DNA from: Ginsengibacter sp963792025
GTDB taxonomy: Bacteria > Bacteroidota > Bacteroidia > Chitinophagales > Chitinophagaceae
Direction: 5' to 3'
DNA: 64,000 nt
Assembly (NCBI GenBank): GCA_963792025.1
Contig: CAWBUS010000004.1
Span: forward strand, 531,990 to 595,989
In this document: positions 38,118 to 46,859 of the stretch, in pieces
Layout of the letters: the number at the start of each line of letters is the position of its first letter
Numbering within the stretch: the stretch's first letter is position 1
Notes under the pieces: generated by a model
What the model was told of the DNA's origin: nothing
What the model saw: the letters and a program-made list of their open reading frames with translations, nothing else
The model's database searches: none
Translations under genes and position numbers: made by a program

Positions 38118-39503
38118 TTATTTCATCCCTCTTGCATCGATCATTCCTTTGAAAGACGCTTTATCCAAAGTATTATTCGCGGCACTCACGGCAGGATCTT
38201 CCTTGAAAATTTGTTGTGCACCCTGGAGTATGAAAGTGCCTGTGGTAATATATTTAATCGCTTTTGCAAGGCATGATTCCGAAGTATCACCCCAGTCTTT
38301 GTCGAGACCGTCTGCGACAATTGCATCGGGAGTAAATCCATTAAAATAGGACCCCGAATTGGCGCTGTTTGTTGAGCGGAAAGACACGGGGAATACATAC
38401 CAGTCTCCGGCAGAAATAGGGAAAAAGCCAACGGGCTTTCCATCTGTATTGGTTGGGCCAACGAGTTTAACCGTCATGTAAGGTTTCAAATTGTTAATCA
38501 GTAATTCGCTGGCAGAAGCAGTGCTTTGCGAAACAATAAAAAGTATATGGTTGGGATTTAAAGGACCTGCTTTGCTAAAGTATAAGGAGGTATTATAATT
38601 TTGGTGTTTGTCATTAAAAGTTTCTTTCATCATTAGCTGGTTATTGGCCGATGTTGGAGCCAGGTAATCAGCCAGCTTTTGCTGCAGCGACACGTAACCG
38701 CCACCGTTATATCGCAAATCGACTACGATGTCAGTCACATTTTTTGTGGAAAAGTTATTCATTACATTTTGAAGGTCGCTATTGATTTGGGCGGTATCAC
38801 CCAAAAAAGAATTCATCACCATGTACCCAATTGTTTTTCCGCCAGCCTTGTAAACAGAATCGAGGTAGACAGTTTGCTGGGGATAGGTAGTTGCATTTAA
38901 CGTCATGTCAACTGAAGTCCCATCGGGTTTTAAAAAAGTGAATGTAGACATGGAGCTGTAAAAGACACTGTTTACAATATAATCAGCATTGGCAATATTA
39001 ATATTGGCGCTACCATTAATTTTTGTAACACGCCAACCTCTTTGAACACCTGCAATGCCTGCAGGGGATAGCCTCTCCACTAATTTTACTCTCAGGTCAC
39101 CATCAACCAAGAAAAAAACACTGAAGCCAAAATCGCCGTCTACTGAAACATTATCGGTTGATCCGATTCCGCCACTAAGCTGGTTCCAGTCAGTTTTTAA
39201 TACACCAAAGCTCCATTTGTCAACAGGTGAGGTATATCCCGGTTCATTACTATAGGCCCTTATTGCCGTCATTATAGTACCGGGATCAGCATAACTTTGT
39301 GCATTAAAAGTTGAGGGAATATTATTATACCATAAATAAAAATCTTTGGCATCGATCAATGCAGAGTCCCTGGCTTGTGCTGCCAAAGTAGTAGAATCGG
39401 TTGGGGGAGTGGTACCCTGGTTGTCCTTATTCTTCTTGCAGGAAATAAATATTCCTGTAAAAAAAATAAGAATCACAAATGGAAAAGGAGTTTTAATTTT
39501 CAT
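38118..39503 (-). CDS. S41-family C-terminal processing protease, lipoprotein
   Basis: 461 residues. Lipoprotein signal ends at FISC (Cys22). A PDZ-like domain (about 125-200) contains LSPAGIAGVQRGWRVTKING. The S41 core follows: IGYMVMNSFL (226-235), VVDLRYNGGGYVSL (260-273), and the catalytic region SQSTASASELLINNL (about 326-340) with its Ser in the S-A-S-E stretch. It cleaves misfolded or C-terminally tagged proteins on the periplasmic side. A terminator follows. The upstream region to the Nudix gene at 39667 is about 160 bases. Confidence 0.88.
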   Translation of the reverse strand: MKIKTPFPFVILIFFTGIFISCKKNKDNQGTTPPTDSTTLAAQARDSALIDAKDFYLWYNNIPSTFNAQSYADPGTIMTAIRAYSNEPGYTSPVDKWSFGVLKTDWNQLSGGIGSTDNVSVDGDFGFSVFFLVDGDLRVKLVERLSPAGIAGVQRGWRVTKINGSANINIANADYIVNSVFYSSMSTFTFLKPDGTSVDMTLNATTYPQQTVYLDSVYKAGGKTIGYMVMNSFLGDTAQINSDLQNVMNNFSTKNVTDIVVDLRYNGGGYVSLQQKLADYLAPTSANNQLMMKETFNDKHQNYNTSLYFSKAGPLNPNHILFIVSQSTASASELLINNLKPYMTVKLVGPTNTDGKPVGFFPISAGDWYVFPVSFRSTNSANSGSYFNGFTPDAIVADGLDKDWGDTSESCLAKAIKYITTGTFILQGAQQIFKEDPAVSAANNTLDKASFKGMIDARGMK

Positions 39504-39666
39504 AGTTTCAATATCGATAGTAAATTAAATAAAGTATGTACGAAAATATCATGCCGCCAGGCTCACTATAATGTATTTAACACGAATTAAGTTTTTTTTA
39601 CAGTTTTGTGTCATACAATATAAGTCAACGTTGGGAAATTGAAGACACTTTTCAAATTTTTTTGTT

Positions 39667-40179
39667 ATGACAATGAAAAAAAGTGCGGGTTTATTGCTTT
39701 ACCGGAAAAACAAAAATAAGTTGGAGGTCTTCCTGGTGCACCCCGGCGGGCCGCTCTGGAAGAATAAGGACGAGGGAACATGGTCAATTCCTAAAGGAGA
39801 ATTTGATGGAAATGAGGAACCACTGCAGGCAGCCATTCGGGAATTTTCAGAAGAAACGGGAAATACCGTTTCAGGCAGATTTATGCAATTGAAACCTGTC
39901 GTTCAAAAATCGGGTAAAACAGTATTGGCATGGGCGATAGAAAAGAATATTGATGCCGCGACTATTAGCTCTAACAACTTTGAAATGGAATGGCCGCCTC
40001 GTTCAGGTAAACTTCAAAACTTTCCTGAAGTAGATAGAGGAGAATGGTTTTTAATAAATGAAGCGAAGAAAAAAATTAACGCAGCGCAGGTATCTTTATT
40101 AAACCGAACTCGAAGAAAAATCGGTTTAATTCAATTCAAGTTTCGGCAGCCGGAAATTTTGGCTATCATAAACAAATAA
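39667..40179 (+). CDS. Nudix hydrolase
   Basis: 170 residues. A complete Nudix box lies at residues 44-66: Gly44, Glu50, Arg58-Glu59 and Glu62-Glu63 occupy the GX5EX7REUXEEXGU positions (GEFDGNEEPLQAAIREFSEE). The segment STPKGE-like IPKGE and the N-terminal SAGLLLYRK match the NUDIX class acting on (di)nucleoside polyphosphates. The last 54 bases overlap the end of the convergent YciI-like gene. The substrate is not certain. Confidence 0.87.
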   Translation: MTMKKSAGLLLYRKNKNKLEVFLVHPGGPLWKNKDEGTWSIPKGEFDGNEEPLQAAIREFSEETGNTVSGRFMQLKPVVQKSGKTVLAWAIEKNIDAATISSNNFEMEWPPRSGKLQNFPEVDRGEWFLINEAKKKINAAQVSLLNRTRRKIGLIQFKFRQPEILAIINK

Positions 40180-40416
40180 CTCATCGATTTCATAAGTCCA
40201 AAATTGATATAACGAAGACCTGGCAAGTATTTTCTCAACCTCTTCTTTGGTTTCTGCATTTATAATAATCCAGGAGCGGTGGGTTTCCATGCTTACAGCA
40301 TAACTCTCAATTACATTCGTGTTAATGAGCATGTTGATATAGGTGCGATGTTCCGGCACGTAGTCCATAAAATTTTTAACGAAATCGAACTTAATATTTA
40401 CTAAAAAAGTTTTCAT
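40126..40416 (-). CDS. YciI/muconolactone-isomerase-like small protein
   Basis: 96 residues from ATG 40416 (MKTFLVNIKFDF). An upstream start at 40449 is open but would overlap the mtaB gene by 37 bases, whereas ATG 40416 gives a clean 4-base ATGA overlap with the mtaB stop at 40413. The fold signature is a small alpha-beta barrel (HRSWIIINAETKEEVEKIL). It looks translationally coupled to mtaB. Its 3' end overlaps the Nudix gene antisense. Function unknown. Confidence 0.75.
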   Translation of the reverse strand: MKTFLVNIKFDFVKNFMDYVPEHRTYINMLINTNVIESYAVSMETHRSWIIINAETKEEVEKILARSSLYQFWTYEIDELFVYDSQNFRLPKLELN

Positions 40417-41687
40417 TGTAATTTCCAGTCGATTATTCTGTTGGTCCATTCGGCTCTAAAAGGTACAGAAATTTTTATATAATTATCAGTATAGCCTTCC
40501 ATCATGCCGTTTTTATCTGGTTGTTCAAACAAAACTTTCCTTGTTTCACCATGATGTTTTTGGGTGAAGTCTTGTAATTTTTTATACGACAGGTTACGTA
40601 AAATTTTTGTTCTGTTGTTGCGAATGCCAACAGGCACCACGGGTTCGATATTCAATGCATAAGTATCGGTTCTTTCCGAATAGGTGAATACATGAAAATA
40701 AGATACGTCAATATCTATAAGGAAGCCGAGAGTTTCATTAAAGTCTTCATCAGTTTCTCCGGGGAAGCCGGTAATTACATCAACACCGATGCAACAATCG
40801 GGAATCAGCTTTTTTATGAGGGCAATTTTTTCAGCATACAACTCTTTCCTATAACGCCTCCGCATAGACGCCAGAATTTTATTGCTGCCACTTTGCAAAG
40901 GAATATGAAAATGGGGCATTATTTTTTTGCTTCCGGCAACGAGTTCTATAATTTTATCGGACAATAAATTTGGTTCAATTGATGAAATGCGGTAGCGGGT
41001 AACGCCTTCTGTTTTTTCAATAGACTGAAGCAAATCGTAAAAATCTTCAGTAGTTTTATTGCCATTACCGTCCTTACCAAAATCACCCAGGTTAATTCCG
41101 GTAAGCACAATTTCCTTTACACCGCTTCCTGCAATTTGTTTTATTTCAGCTAAAATATTTTCTACGGTATTACTCCGGCTTTTCCCGCGTGCCATCGGGA
41201 TAGTACAAAACGAACAATTATAGTCGCAACCATCCTGCACTTTTAAAAAAGTGCGTGTGCGGTTGTTGATTGAAAAAGAAGAATGAAAGCCAGTTACGTC
41301 TTCAATATCGCAGCTGCATATTTTAGTGCTGTCGCCTTTGGTAAGTTGCCGGAGATGGCCGGTGATATTAAATTTTTCCGCTGCTCCTAATACGAGGTCA
41401 ACACCGTCAATTTCCGCAATTTCTTTTGGTTTTAACTGCGCATAGCAACCTGTAATTACTACCATTGCATTTGGGGCTTTCCGTTGTATTCTTCTTACAA
41501 GATGCCGGCATTCTTTATCCGCATTTTCTGTAACCGAACATGTATTGATGACATACACGTCAGCTTCTTCGGTAAAATCTTTTTTTACAAAACCATCATT
41601 CTCCAGCAATCTTTCAATGGCTGACGTTTCAGAATAATTTAGTTTACAGCCTAATGTATGTAATGCAACAGATTTAGTGAATGCCAT
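40413..41687 (-). CDS. mtaB: tRNA threonylcarbamoyladenosine methylthiotransferase MtaB
   Basis: 424 residues from ATG 41687 (MAFTKSVALHTLGCKLNYSE). A longer frame reaches 41735, but its extra 16 residues are not part of the family. The N-terminal cluster cysteines are Cys14, Cys50 and Cys81. The radical-SAM cluster is Cys154, Cys158 and Cys161 in DGCDYNCSFCTIP. GCKLNYSE and the C-terminal TRAM-like region (EPDKNGMMEGYTDNYIKI-like) place it in the MtaB rather than MiaB or RimO branch. It adds a methylthio group to t6A37 of tRNA. Stop is shared with the start of the YciI-like gene. Confidence 0.9.
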   Translation of the reverse strand: MAFTKSVALHTLGCKLNYSETSAIERLLENDGFVKKDFTEEADVYVINTCSVTENADKECRHLVRRIQRKAPNAMVVITGCYAQLKPKEIAEIDGVDLVLGAAEKFNITGHLRQLTKGDSTKICSCDIEDVTGFHSSFSINNRTRTFLKVQDGCDYNCSFCTIPMARGKSRSNTVENILAEIKQIAGSGVKEIVLTGINLGDFGKDGNGNKTTEDFYDLLQSIEKTEGVTRYRISSIEPNLLSDKIIELVAGSKKIMPHFHIPLQSGSNKILASMRRRYRKELYAEKIALIKKLIPDCCIGVDVITGFPGETDEDFNETLGFLIDIDVSYFHVFTYSERTDTYALNIEPVVPVGIRNNRTKILRNLSYKKLQDFTQKHHGETRKVLFEQPDKNGMMEGYTDNYIKISVPFRAEWTNRIIDWKLQ

Positions 41688-41746
41688 AGTGTAACAAAAA
41701 TAAAGAATTATGTTTTTTGAAATTATATTGTGCAAAATCCCCTAAC

Positions 41747-42142
41747 GTGAATACGAAAAGAAATTCGGTAATTCTGGTTGTGTTGCTTGTCGCGCTGTTT
41801 GTGATTAAACTGATCGTAGGTCATAAACAGCAAAATGTTCCCGGAAATACTTCCAATAACGATTCGTTTCGCGACACGAGTCGTCTTATATTAACAAAAC
41901 ATGCTAAATGCCGTATGGATTGCCGGCACATTACCGAAGACGAAATAAAAGAAATCATCCACGATGGAAACGTAAATGAAGCCAAAAGCGGTCCCGGTAC
42001 AAAAGGTGATGAAACGTATGCATTGGAAGGTTACAGCCGTGAGCGCCAGCACTTAAGAATTGTTGTGGCGCCGGAAAATGATGGCCTGGTCGTTATTACC
42101 TGCATAGACCTGGATAATGAATGGCAATGTAATTGCAATTGA
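41747..42142 (+). CDS. DUF4258-domain protein with an N-terminal membrane anchor
   Basis: 131 residues from GTG 41747 (MNTKRNSVILVVLLVALFVIKLIVG, an uncleaved membrane helix). A TTG at 41717 is also open but gives a poorer N terminus. The DUF4258 domain is at about 55-130: LTKHAKCRMDCRHITEDEIKEIIHDG and GYSRERQHLRIVVAPENDGLVVITCIDL. DUF4258 resembles the toxin-like BrnT/RelE-fold group, but no antitoxin partner is adjacent. Divergent from mtaB by about 60 bases. Start is uncertain. Confidence 0.7.
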   Translation: MNTKRNSVILVVLLVALFVIKLIVGHKQQNVPGNTSNNDSFRDTSRLILTKHAKCRMDCRHITEDEIKEIIHDGNVNEAKSGPGTKGDETYALEGYSRERQHLRIVVAPENDGLVVITCIDLDNEWQCNCN

Positions 42143-42201
42143 TTTAGCATATAGTTTTAATCAATTATATGTAATTTGCAGCCTTAAGATTAGCCTGTAG
42201 A

Positions 42202-43725
42202 ATGAAGATAAAATCCTTTTTCGCCAAACCCTTTGCCCTTTATATTTATAAGCAGGTCCGCAAATCAATGCTGACTGCTGTTTCAGACCAGGAAAATATT
42301 TTTCAATCTCTCATAAAAACGGGTTTAAAAACCGAGTTTGGCAAAGAACATCATTTCGAAAAAATTAAAAATCATGACGATTTTATAAAAAATGTTCCCA
42401 TAAGAGAATACGAGGATTTTAAGAAATACATTGACAAGATAAAACAAGGGAAACACAATATTTTATGGAAAGGTGTTCCTCTTTATCTCGCTAAGACTAG
42501 CGGCACAACGAGTGGTGTTAAATACATTCCAATTTCAAAAGATTCTATTGACAACCATATTAACACCGCAAGAAATTCGTTGCTGTGTTATATGGCGAAA
42601 ACAGGGAATTCACAATTCGCCAATGGTAAAATGATTTTCTTAAGTGGTTCGCCTGAACTGGAAAGAGTAGGAGGTATTCCAACGGGTAGATTAAGTGGTA
42701 TTGTCAATCATCACATTCCAAAATATTTACGCACCAATCAAATGCCATCGTTCGAAACAAATTGCATCGACGATTGGGAAGAGAAACTGGATAAAATTGT
42801 GGAGGAAACGGTGAGTGAAAAAATGACTCTGATCAGCGGTATTCCACCATGGGTACAAATGTATTTTGATGCATTGGTGAAAAAAACCGGAAAAAAGATC
42901 AAAGATATTTTTCCGGAATTTAGTGTTATGGTACAAGGTGGCGTAAACTTTGAGCCTTATAAGGCCAAGCTTTTAGAAACCATTGGCAGACCAATTGACA
43001 CCATCGAATTGTACCCGGCCAGTGAAGGATTTTTTGCCTTCCAGGATAATATTAAAGAGGAAGGAATGTTGCTGAATACTGATAGCGGCATATTTTTCGA
43101 ATTTGTTCCGGCTGGCGAAATCTTTAATAAAAATCCTAAACGCCTGACTTTAAAAGACATAAAGCTTAATGAAAATTATGTTCTTATTGTTAGCAACAAT
43201 GCAGGACTGTGGGGTTATAACCTGGGAGATACGATAAAATTTGTTTCATTAAATCCTTATCGAATAGTCGTAACCGGTAGAGTGAAACATTTTATTTCAG
43301 CATTCGGTGAGCATGTTATAGGAGAGGAAGTAGAGGGCGCTTTGCTAAACGCTGCTGACAACGAAAATATTAAAATTATCGAATTCACGGTTGCACCTAA
43401 AATTTCACAGGATGATAATAAAAGTTACCATGAATGGTATATTGAGTTTGAAAACGTTCCGCGCAATTTGAAACAATTTGCTTACAAAGTAGATGAAAAC
43501 CTGAGAAAGAGAAATATTTATTACGATGATCTCATTAAAGGAAACATTCTCCAGCCTTTAAAAATAATTCCAATTCAAAAAAATGGATTTATTAATTATA
43601 TGAAGAGCATTGGAAAGTTGGGTGGCCAAAATAAAGTACCACGATTGAGTAACGATCGGGTCATTGCCGATCAATTACAACAATGGGTAAAAATGCCGTC
43701 TGTCCAAACAATAACAAATTCTTAG
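42202..43725 (+). CDS. GH3-family acyl-adenylating enzyme
   Basis: 507 residues, the standard GH3 (auxin-responsive-promoter family) size. The ATP-binding loop KTSGTTSG is at residues 98-105; later blocks LYPASEGFFAFQ and NAGLWGYNLGDTIKFV, VTGRVKHFISAFGEHVIGEE fit the AMP-binding and C-terminal domains. Plant GH3 proteins conjugate amino acids to carboxylates; the bacterial substrate is unknown. No signal peptide, so it is cytoplasmic. A single gene ending just before the arginine operon promoter. Confidence 0.9.
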   Translation: MKIKSFFAKPFALYIYKQVRKSMLTAVSDQENIFQSLIKTGLKTEFGKEHHFEKIKNHDDFIKNVPIREYEDFKKYIDKIKQGKHNILWKGVPLYLAKTSGTTSGVKYIPISKDSIDNHINTARNSLLCYMAKTGNSQFANGKMIFLSGSPELERVGGIPTGRLSGIVNHHIPKYLRTNQMPSFETNCIDDWEEKLDKIVEETVSEKMTLISGIPPWVQMYFDALVKKTGKKIKDIFPEFSVMVQGGVNFEPYKAKLLETIGRPIDTIELYPASEGFFAFQDNIKEEGMLLNTDSGIFFEFVPAGEIFNKNPKRLTLKDIKLNENYVLIVSNNAGLWGYNLGDTIKFVSLNPYRIVVTGRVKHFISAFGEHVIGEEVEGALLNAADNENIKIIEFTVAPKISQDDNKSYHEWYIEFENVPRNLKQFAYKVDENLRKRNIYYDDLIKGNILQPLKIIPIQKNGFINYMKSIGKLGGQNKVPRLSNDRVIADQLQQWVKMPSVQTITNS

Positions 43726-43736
43726 AAACGTTTTGC

Positions 43737-43765
43737 TTGATAAATAATAAAAAAATATACATTTG
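43737..43765 (+). promoter_or_regulatory. Candidate promoter of the arginine operon
   Basis: TTG at 43737-43739 and TACATTTG at 43758-43765 fit the Bacteroidota promoter pattern with an 18-base spacer. Transcription would start near 43772, leaving a leader of about 200 bases before the first structural gene at 43974. Confidence 0.55.
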
Positions 43766-43827
43766 CATTCAATTCATTAAAAAATGCTATAAAAGTGAAA
43801 GGTCTTAATTCTATAAATTTTTCTTCT

Positions 43828-43893
43828 ATGGTTTCAACAAATCATGTTGAACGAAGAATGCCTCTTCGCTGTTTTTTCCGACCTGGATGCTGA
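43828..43893 (+). CDS. Candidate arginine leader peptide (21 aa)
   Basis: An ATG at 43828 opens 21 codons ending TGA at 43891-43893. Arg codons are at positions 9-10 (adjacent, CGA-AGA at 43852-43857), 14 (43867-43869) and 18 (43879-43881): four of 21 residues. It lies between the operon promoter and the first gene of the arginine operon. The stop codon falls in the left arm (43890-43897) of an 8-bp inverted repeat. This is the layout of a leader-peptide attenuator, but the ORF is short, so chance is not excluded. Confidence 0.45.
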   Translation: MVSTNHVERRMPLRCFFRPGC

Positions 43894-43925
43894 TAGGCCG
43901 AGGCAGTTGACATTGTCCCTATCAG
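43852..43925 (+). promoter_or_regulatory. Competing stem-loops in the arginine operon leader
   Basis: Three alternative stems are visible. Stem 1:2 is CGAAGA / TCTTCG (43852-43857 and 43863-43868), over the tandem Arg codons. Stem 2:3 is TGCCTC / GAGGCA (43859-43864 and 43900-43905). Stem 3:4 is CTGATAGG / CCTATCAG (43890-43897 and 43918-43925), whose loop holds GAGGCA. 1:2 and 2:3 exclude each other, and 2:3 competes with 3:4. No clear U-tract follows 3:4, so the mechanism is uncertain. Recognised by eye; no folding energy was computed. Confidence 0.45.
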
Positions 43926-43973
43926 TGAAAAAATCCCCGCTCACAAAAAATATTCATTTAAACAAAAAGCAAA

Positions 43974-44666
43974 GTGGAACAATCAAATATAATTGTTCGT
44001 ATTGCAACTTCCTCAGATTTCAAATATGCACAAACCATCACTGATGAGATGGCGACATCGGCGCAGGCCAGAGGAACCGGTATTGCAAAACGTTCAGCAG
44101 AATACATTCAACAAAAAATGCAGGAAGGTAAGGCCGTTATCGCCGTTACTAACGATGATACATGGGTAGGCTTCTGCTACATTGAAGCCTGGGGTAAAGA
44201 AGGGTTTGTGGCAAATAGTGGACTCATAGTCGCGCCGGATTTCAGAAAAACCGGCATCGCAAAACAAATTAAAAAAAGGATATTCGATCTATCCCGCGAA
44301 AAATATCCCAACGCCAAAATATTTGGTCTAACTACCGGCCTGGCCGTTATGAAAATTAATAGCGATTTAGGCTATGAGCCGGTTACCTATTCGGAACTTA
44401 CGGATGATGAAAATTTCTGGGCAGGCTGTAAGAGCTGTGTCAATTATGACATACTCATGAGTAAGGAACGTAAAAATTGTATGTGCACTGCCATGTTGTA
44501 CGATCCCGCTGATCATTATAAACCTGAAGAAACCGCAGCAGAATTTCAAAAGCATTCTAAGCAATACGAGAGATTTATGCGTTTGAAACAGAGCAGGCTT
44601 ATAAAATTTTTAAAAAAAAGAGGGGATAAAAATAAATCGCTGTTAAGTCTTTTCTTCAATCTTTAA
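43974..44666 (+). CDS. GNAT N-acyltransferase, candidate N-acyl-glutamate synthase of the arginine operon
   Basis: 230 residues from GTG 43974, the only start after the in-frame stop at 43959. The fold is GNAT: a N-terminal strand-helix (VRIATSSDFKYAQTITDEMATSAQARGTGIAKR), the acetyl-CoA loop PDFRKTGIAKQIKKRIF, and SDLGYEPVTYSELT. A C-terminal Cys-rich segment (AGCKSCVNYDILMSKERKNCMC) is unusual. As first gene before argG, argC, argB and argE, with no separate argA or argJ in the operon, it is the best candidate to make the N-acyl-glutamate the pathway starts from. That role is inferred from position. Confidence 0.78.
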   Translation: MEQSNIIVRIATSSDFKYAQTITDEMATSAQARGTGIAKRSAEYIQQKMQEGKAVIAVTNDDTWVGFCYIEAWGKEGFVANSGLIVAPDFRKTGIAKQIKKRIFDLSREKYPNAKIFGLTTGLAVMKINSDLGYEPVTYSELTDDENFWAGCKSCVNYDILMSKERKNCMCTAMLYDPADHYKPEETAAEFQKHSKQYERFMRLKQSRLIKFLKKRGDKNKSLLSLFFNL

Positions 44667-45884
44667 ATGGAAGTGATGAATAAAAAAGTAGTAATTGGAT
44701 TTAGTGGCGGCCTTGATACTTCATACTGCGTAAAATATTTCAGAGATGAATTAAATTATGAAGTACATAGCATTATTGTGAATACAGGTGGTTTTTCAAC
44801 AAAAGAATTAAAGGATATAGAAAAACATGCGAAAGCATTGGGTGTAAAAACACACACTACTATTGATGCAGTAAAAAGTTATTATGATTCCATCATCAGG
44901 TACCTGATTTTCGGAAATGTTTTAAAGAACAATACCTATCCCTTAAGCGTAAGCGCAGAAAGGCTTTCTCAGGCATTGCACATTGCCGAGCACGTGAAGA
45001 AGCTGAAAGCGGATGCGGTAGCTCATGGAAGTACCGGAGCAGGAAATGACCAGGTAAGGTTTGATATGATATTTCATATTATGATTCCGGGTGTTGAAAT
45101 TATCACGCCGATAAGGGATATGCAACTATCAAGGCAGGAAGAGATTGATTATCTCAAATCGAAAGGCGTGAAAATGAATTTCGAAAAATCCGCTTACTCT
45201 ATCAATAAGGGCCTTTGGGGAACGAGCGTTGGGGGAAAAGAAACATTGTCGTCTAACGGTATGATACCCGAAAATGCATGGCCAACCCAACTTACTAACG
45301 ATAAGTCTCAGCAGGTTAAGTTGCACTTTGAAAAAGGTGAACTGGTTGGGATTAATAAAAAGAAATTCAATCACCCGGTAGAAGCCATCCAATATTTGCA
45401 AACACTAGCTGGCCCTTATGCGATTGGGCGTGATGTGCATGTAGGCGATACTATTATAGGCATTAAAGGCCGCGTGGGTTTTGAAGCGGCTGCACCGGTT
45501 GTCATTATTAAAGCGCATCATGCCTTGGAAAAACATGTTCTTACCAAATGGCAGTTAAATCTTAAAAACCAATTATCAGAATTTTATGGTAACTGGCTTC
45601 ATGAAGGGCAGGTACTCGACCCTGTTATGAGAGATATCGAGGCATTCTTAATTTCTTCGCAACGGCATGTAACCGGAGATGTATTTATTCAACTAATGCC
45701 TTATCGTTACCAGGTTGTAGGCATTGAATCGCCATATGATCTAATGAATGCAAAATTTGGTAAGTATGGCGAAATGAACACCGGCTGGAGTGGTGATGAC
45801 GTAAGAGGTTTCAGTAAGATTTTCGGCAACCAGACTGCAATTTATCATGCTGTAAAAAATACCGCTGATGAACAAGAAAATTAA
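44667..45884 (+). CDS. argG: Argininosuccinate synthase
   Basis: 405 residues. The ATP-pyrophosphatase P-loop SGGLDTS lies at 13-19. HGSTGAGNDQVRFD and SAYSINKGLWGTSVGGKE are conserved substrate-binding blocks. It condenses citrulline and aspartate. It starts directly after the GNAT gene (no gap) and its end overlaps argC by 17 bases, so the genes are translationally coupled. Compared with typical ArgG it belongs to the shorter, Bacteroidota-type branch. Confidence 0.95.
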   Translation: MEVMNKKVVIGFSGGLDTSYCVKYFRDELNYEVHSIIVNTGGFSTKELKDIEKHAKALGVKTHTTIDAVKSYYDSIIRYLIFGNVLKNNTYPLSVSAERLSQALHIAEHVKKLKADAVAHGSTGAGNDQVRFDMIFHIMIPGVEIITPIRDMQLSRQEEIDYLKSKGVKMNFEKSAYSINKGLWGTSVGGKETLSSNGMIPENAWPTQLTNDKSQQVKLHFEKGELVGINKKKFNHPVEAIQYLQTLAGPYAIGRDVHVGDTIIGIKGRVGFEAAAPVVIIKAHHALEKHVLTKWQLNLKNQLSEFYGNWLHEGQVLDPVMRDIEAFLISSQRHVTGDVFIQLMPYRYQVVGIESPYDLMNAKFGKYGEMNTGWSGDDVRGFSKIFGNQTAIYHAVKNTADEQEN

Positions 45885-46851
45885 GGTAGGGATAATTGGA
45901 GGCGCTGGTTATACTGGAGGAGAATTGATAAGGCTTTTGGTGAATCATCCTATTAGTGAATTGATGTTTGTTCATAGCAAAAGTAACGCAGGCAAGCCTC
46001 TGCACGCTATTCACCAGGACTTAATGAACGAAAGTGACATGCTGTTTTCAGCATCGACGAACGATGATGTGGATGTACTTTTTTTATGCACGGGTCATGG
46101 CGACTCTAAAAAATACCTTGAAGAGAATGAAGTCCCCGATCATGTAAAAATTATTTCACTTTCGCAGGATTTTAGATTGAAAGCCCATTCAATATTTAAA
46201 AAAAAGAAGTTTGTATATGGCCTTCCTGAGATTAACAGGGACGACATAAGAACCGCGAACTATGTGGCCAACCCCGGTTGCTTTGCAACAACTATAGAAC
46301 TTGGTTTGCTACCTTTAGCAAAGTTGAATGAGATTCATGAAGTGTATACAACAGGCATTACCGGTTCTACCGGTGCCGGGCAATCGCTTTCCACTACGTC
46401 GCATTTTTCGTGGCGGCAAAATAACATACAGGCATATAAGTCTCTTACTCATCAGCACCTGGGAGAAATAAATGAATCATTAAATTCTTTATCCGGGAGA
46501 CAGTCTGCCTCTATACATTTTGTTCCGTGGCGTGGTGATTTTACCCGTGGTATTTTTGTAACATCTCAATTGAAATCTTCCCGGAAATTGAATGAATTAT
46601 ATAAATTCTATCATGAGTTTTACGAGGATCACCCTTTTGTAAAGGTTAGCGAAGAACCAATATTTTTGAAACAGGTGGTTAATACCAACAATTGTTTTAT
46701 TCATCTTGAAAAAGATAAAGACAATCTCGTGATTCATTCTGCTTTGGATAATCTCCTGAAAGGAGCAAGCGGTCAAGCCTTGCAAAATATGAATTTAATG
46801 TTTGGACTTGATGAGACGATGGGATTGAAATTAAAAGCAAATTATTTTTAG
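45868..46851 (+). CDS. argC: N-acetyl (N-acyl)-gamma-glutamyl-phosphate reductase
   Basis: 327 residues. The NADP-binding loop is IIGGAGYTGGEL (9-20) and the catalytic Cys138 lies in VANPGCFATTIELGLLPL; the TGSTGAGQSLSTTSHFSWR block is the typical ArgC substrate loop. It reduces the acyl-glutamyl phosphate made by ArgB. Its start overlaps the argG end by 17 bases; a 15-bp inverted repeat at 46860-46920 separates it from argD. Confidence 0.95.
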   Translation: MNKKIKVGIIGGAGYTGGELIRLLVNHPISELMFVHSKSNAGKPLHAIHQDLMNESDMLFSASTNDDVDVLFLCTGHGDSKKYLEENEVPDHVKIISLSQDFRLKAHSIFKKKKFVYGLPEINRDDIRTANYVANPGCFATTIELGLLPLAKLNEIHEVYTTGITGSTGAGQSLSTTSHFSWRQNNIQAYKSLTHQHLGEINESLNSLSGRQSASIHFVPWRGDFTRGIFVTSQLKSSRKLNELYKFYHEFYEDHPFVKVSEEPIFLKQVVNTNNCFIHLEKDKDNLVIHSALDNLLKGASGQALQNMNLMFGLDETMGLKLKANYF

Positions 46852-46859
46852 CATCGATA

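Noticed and set aside
43844..44044. A 66-codon frame over the leader and start of the GNAT gene
   Set aside because: It overlaps the GNAT gene in another frame, has no recognisable domain, and the shorter 21-codon frame with Arg codons fits the leader better.
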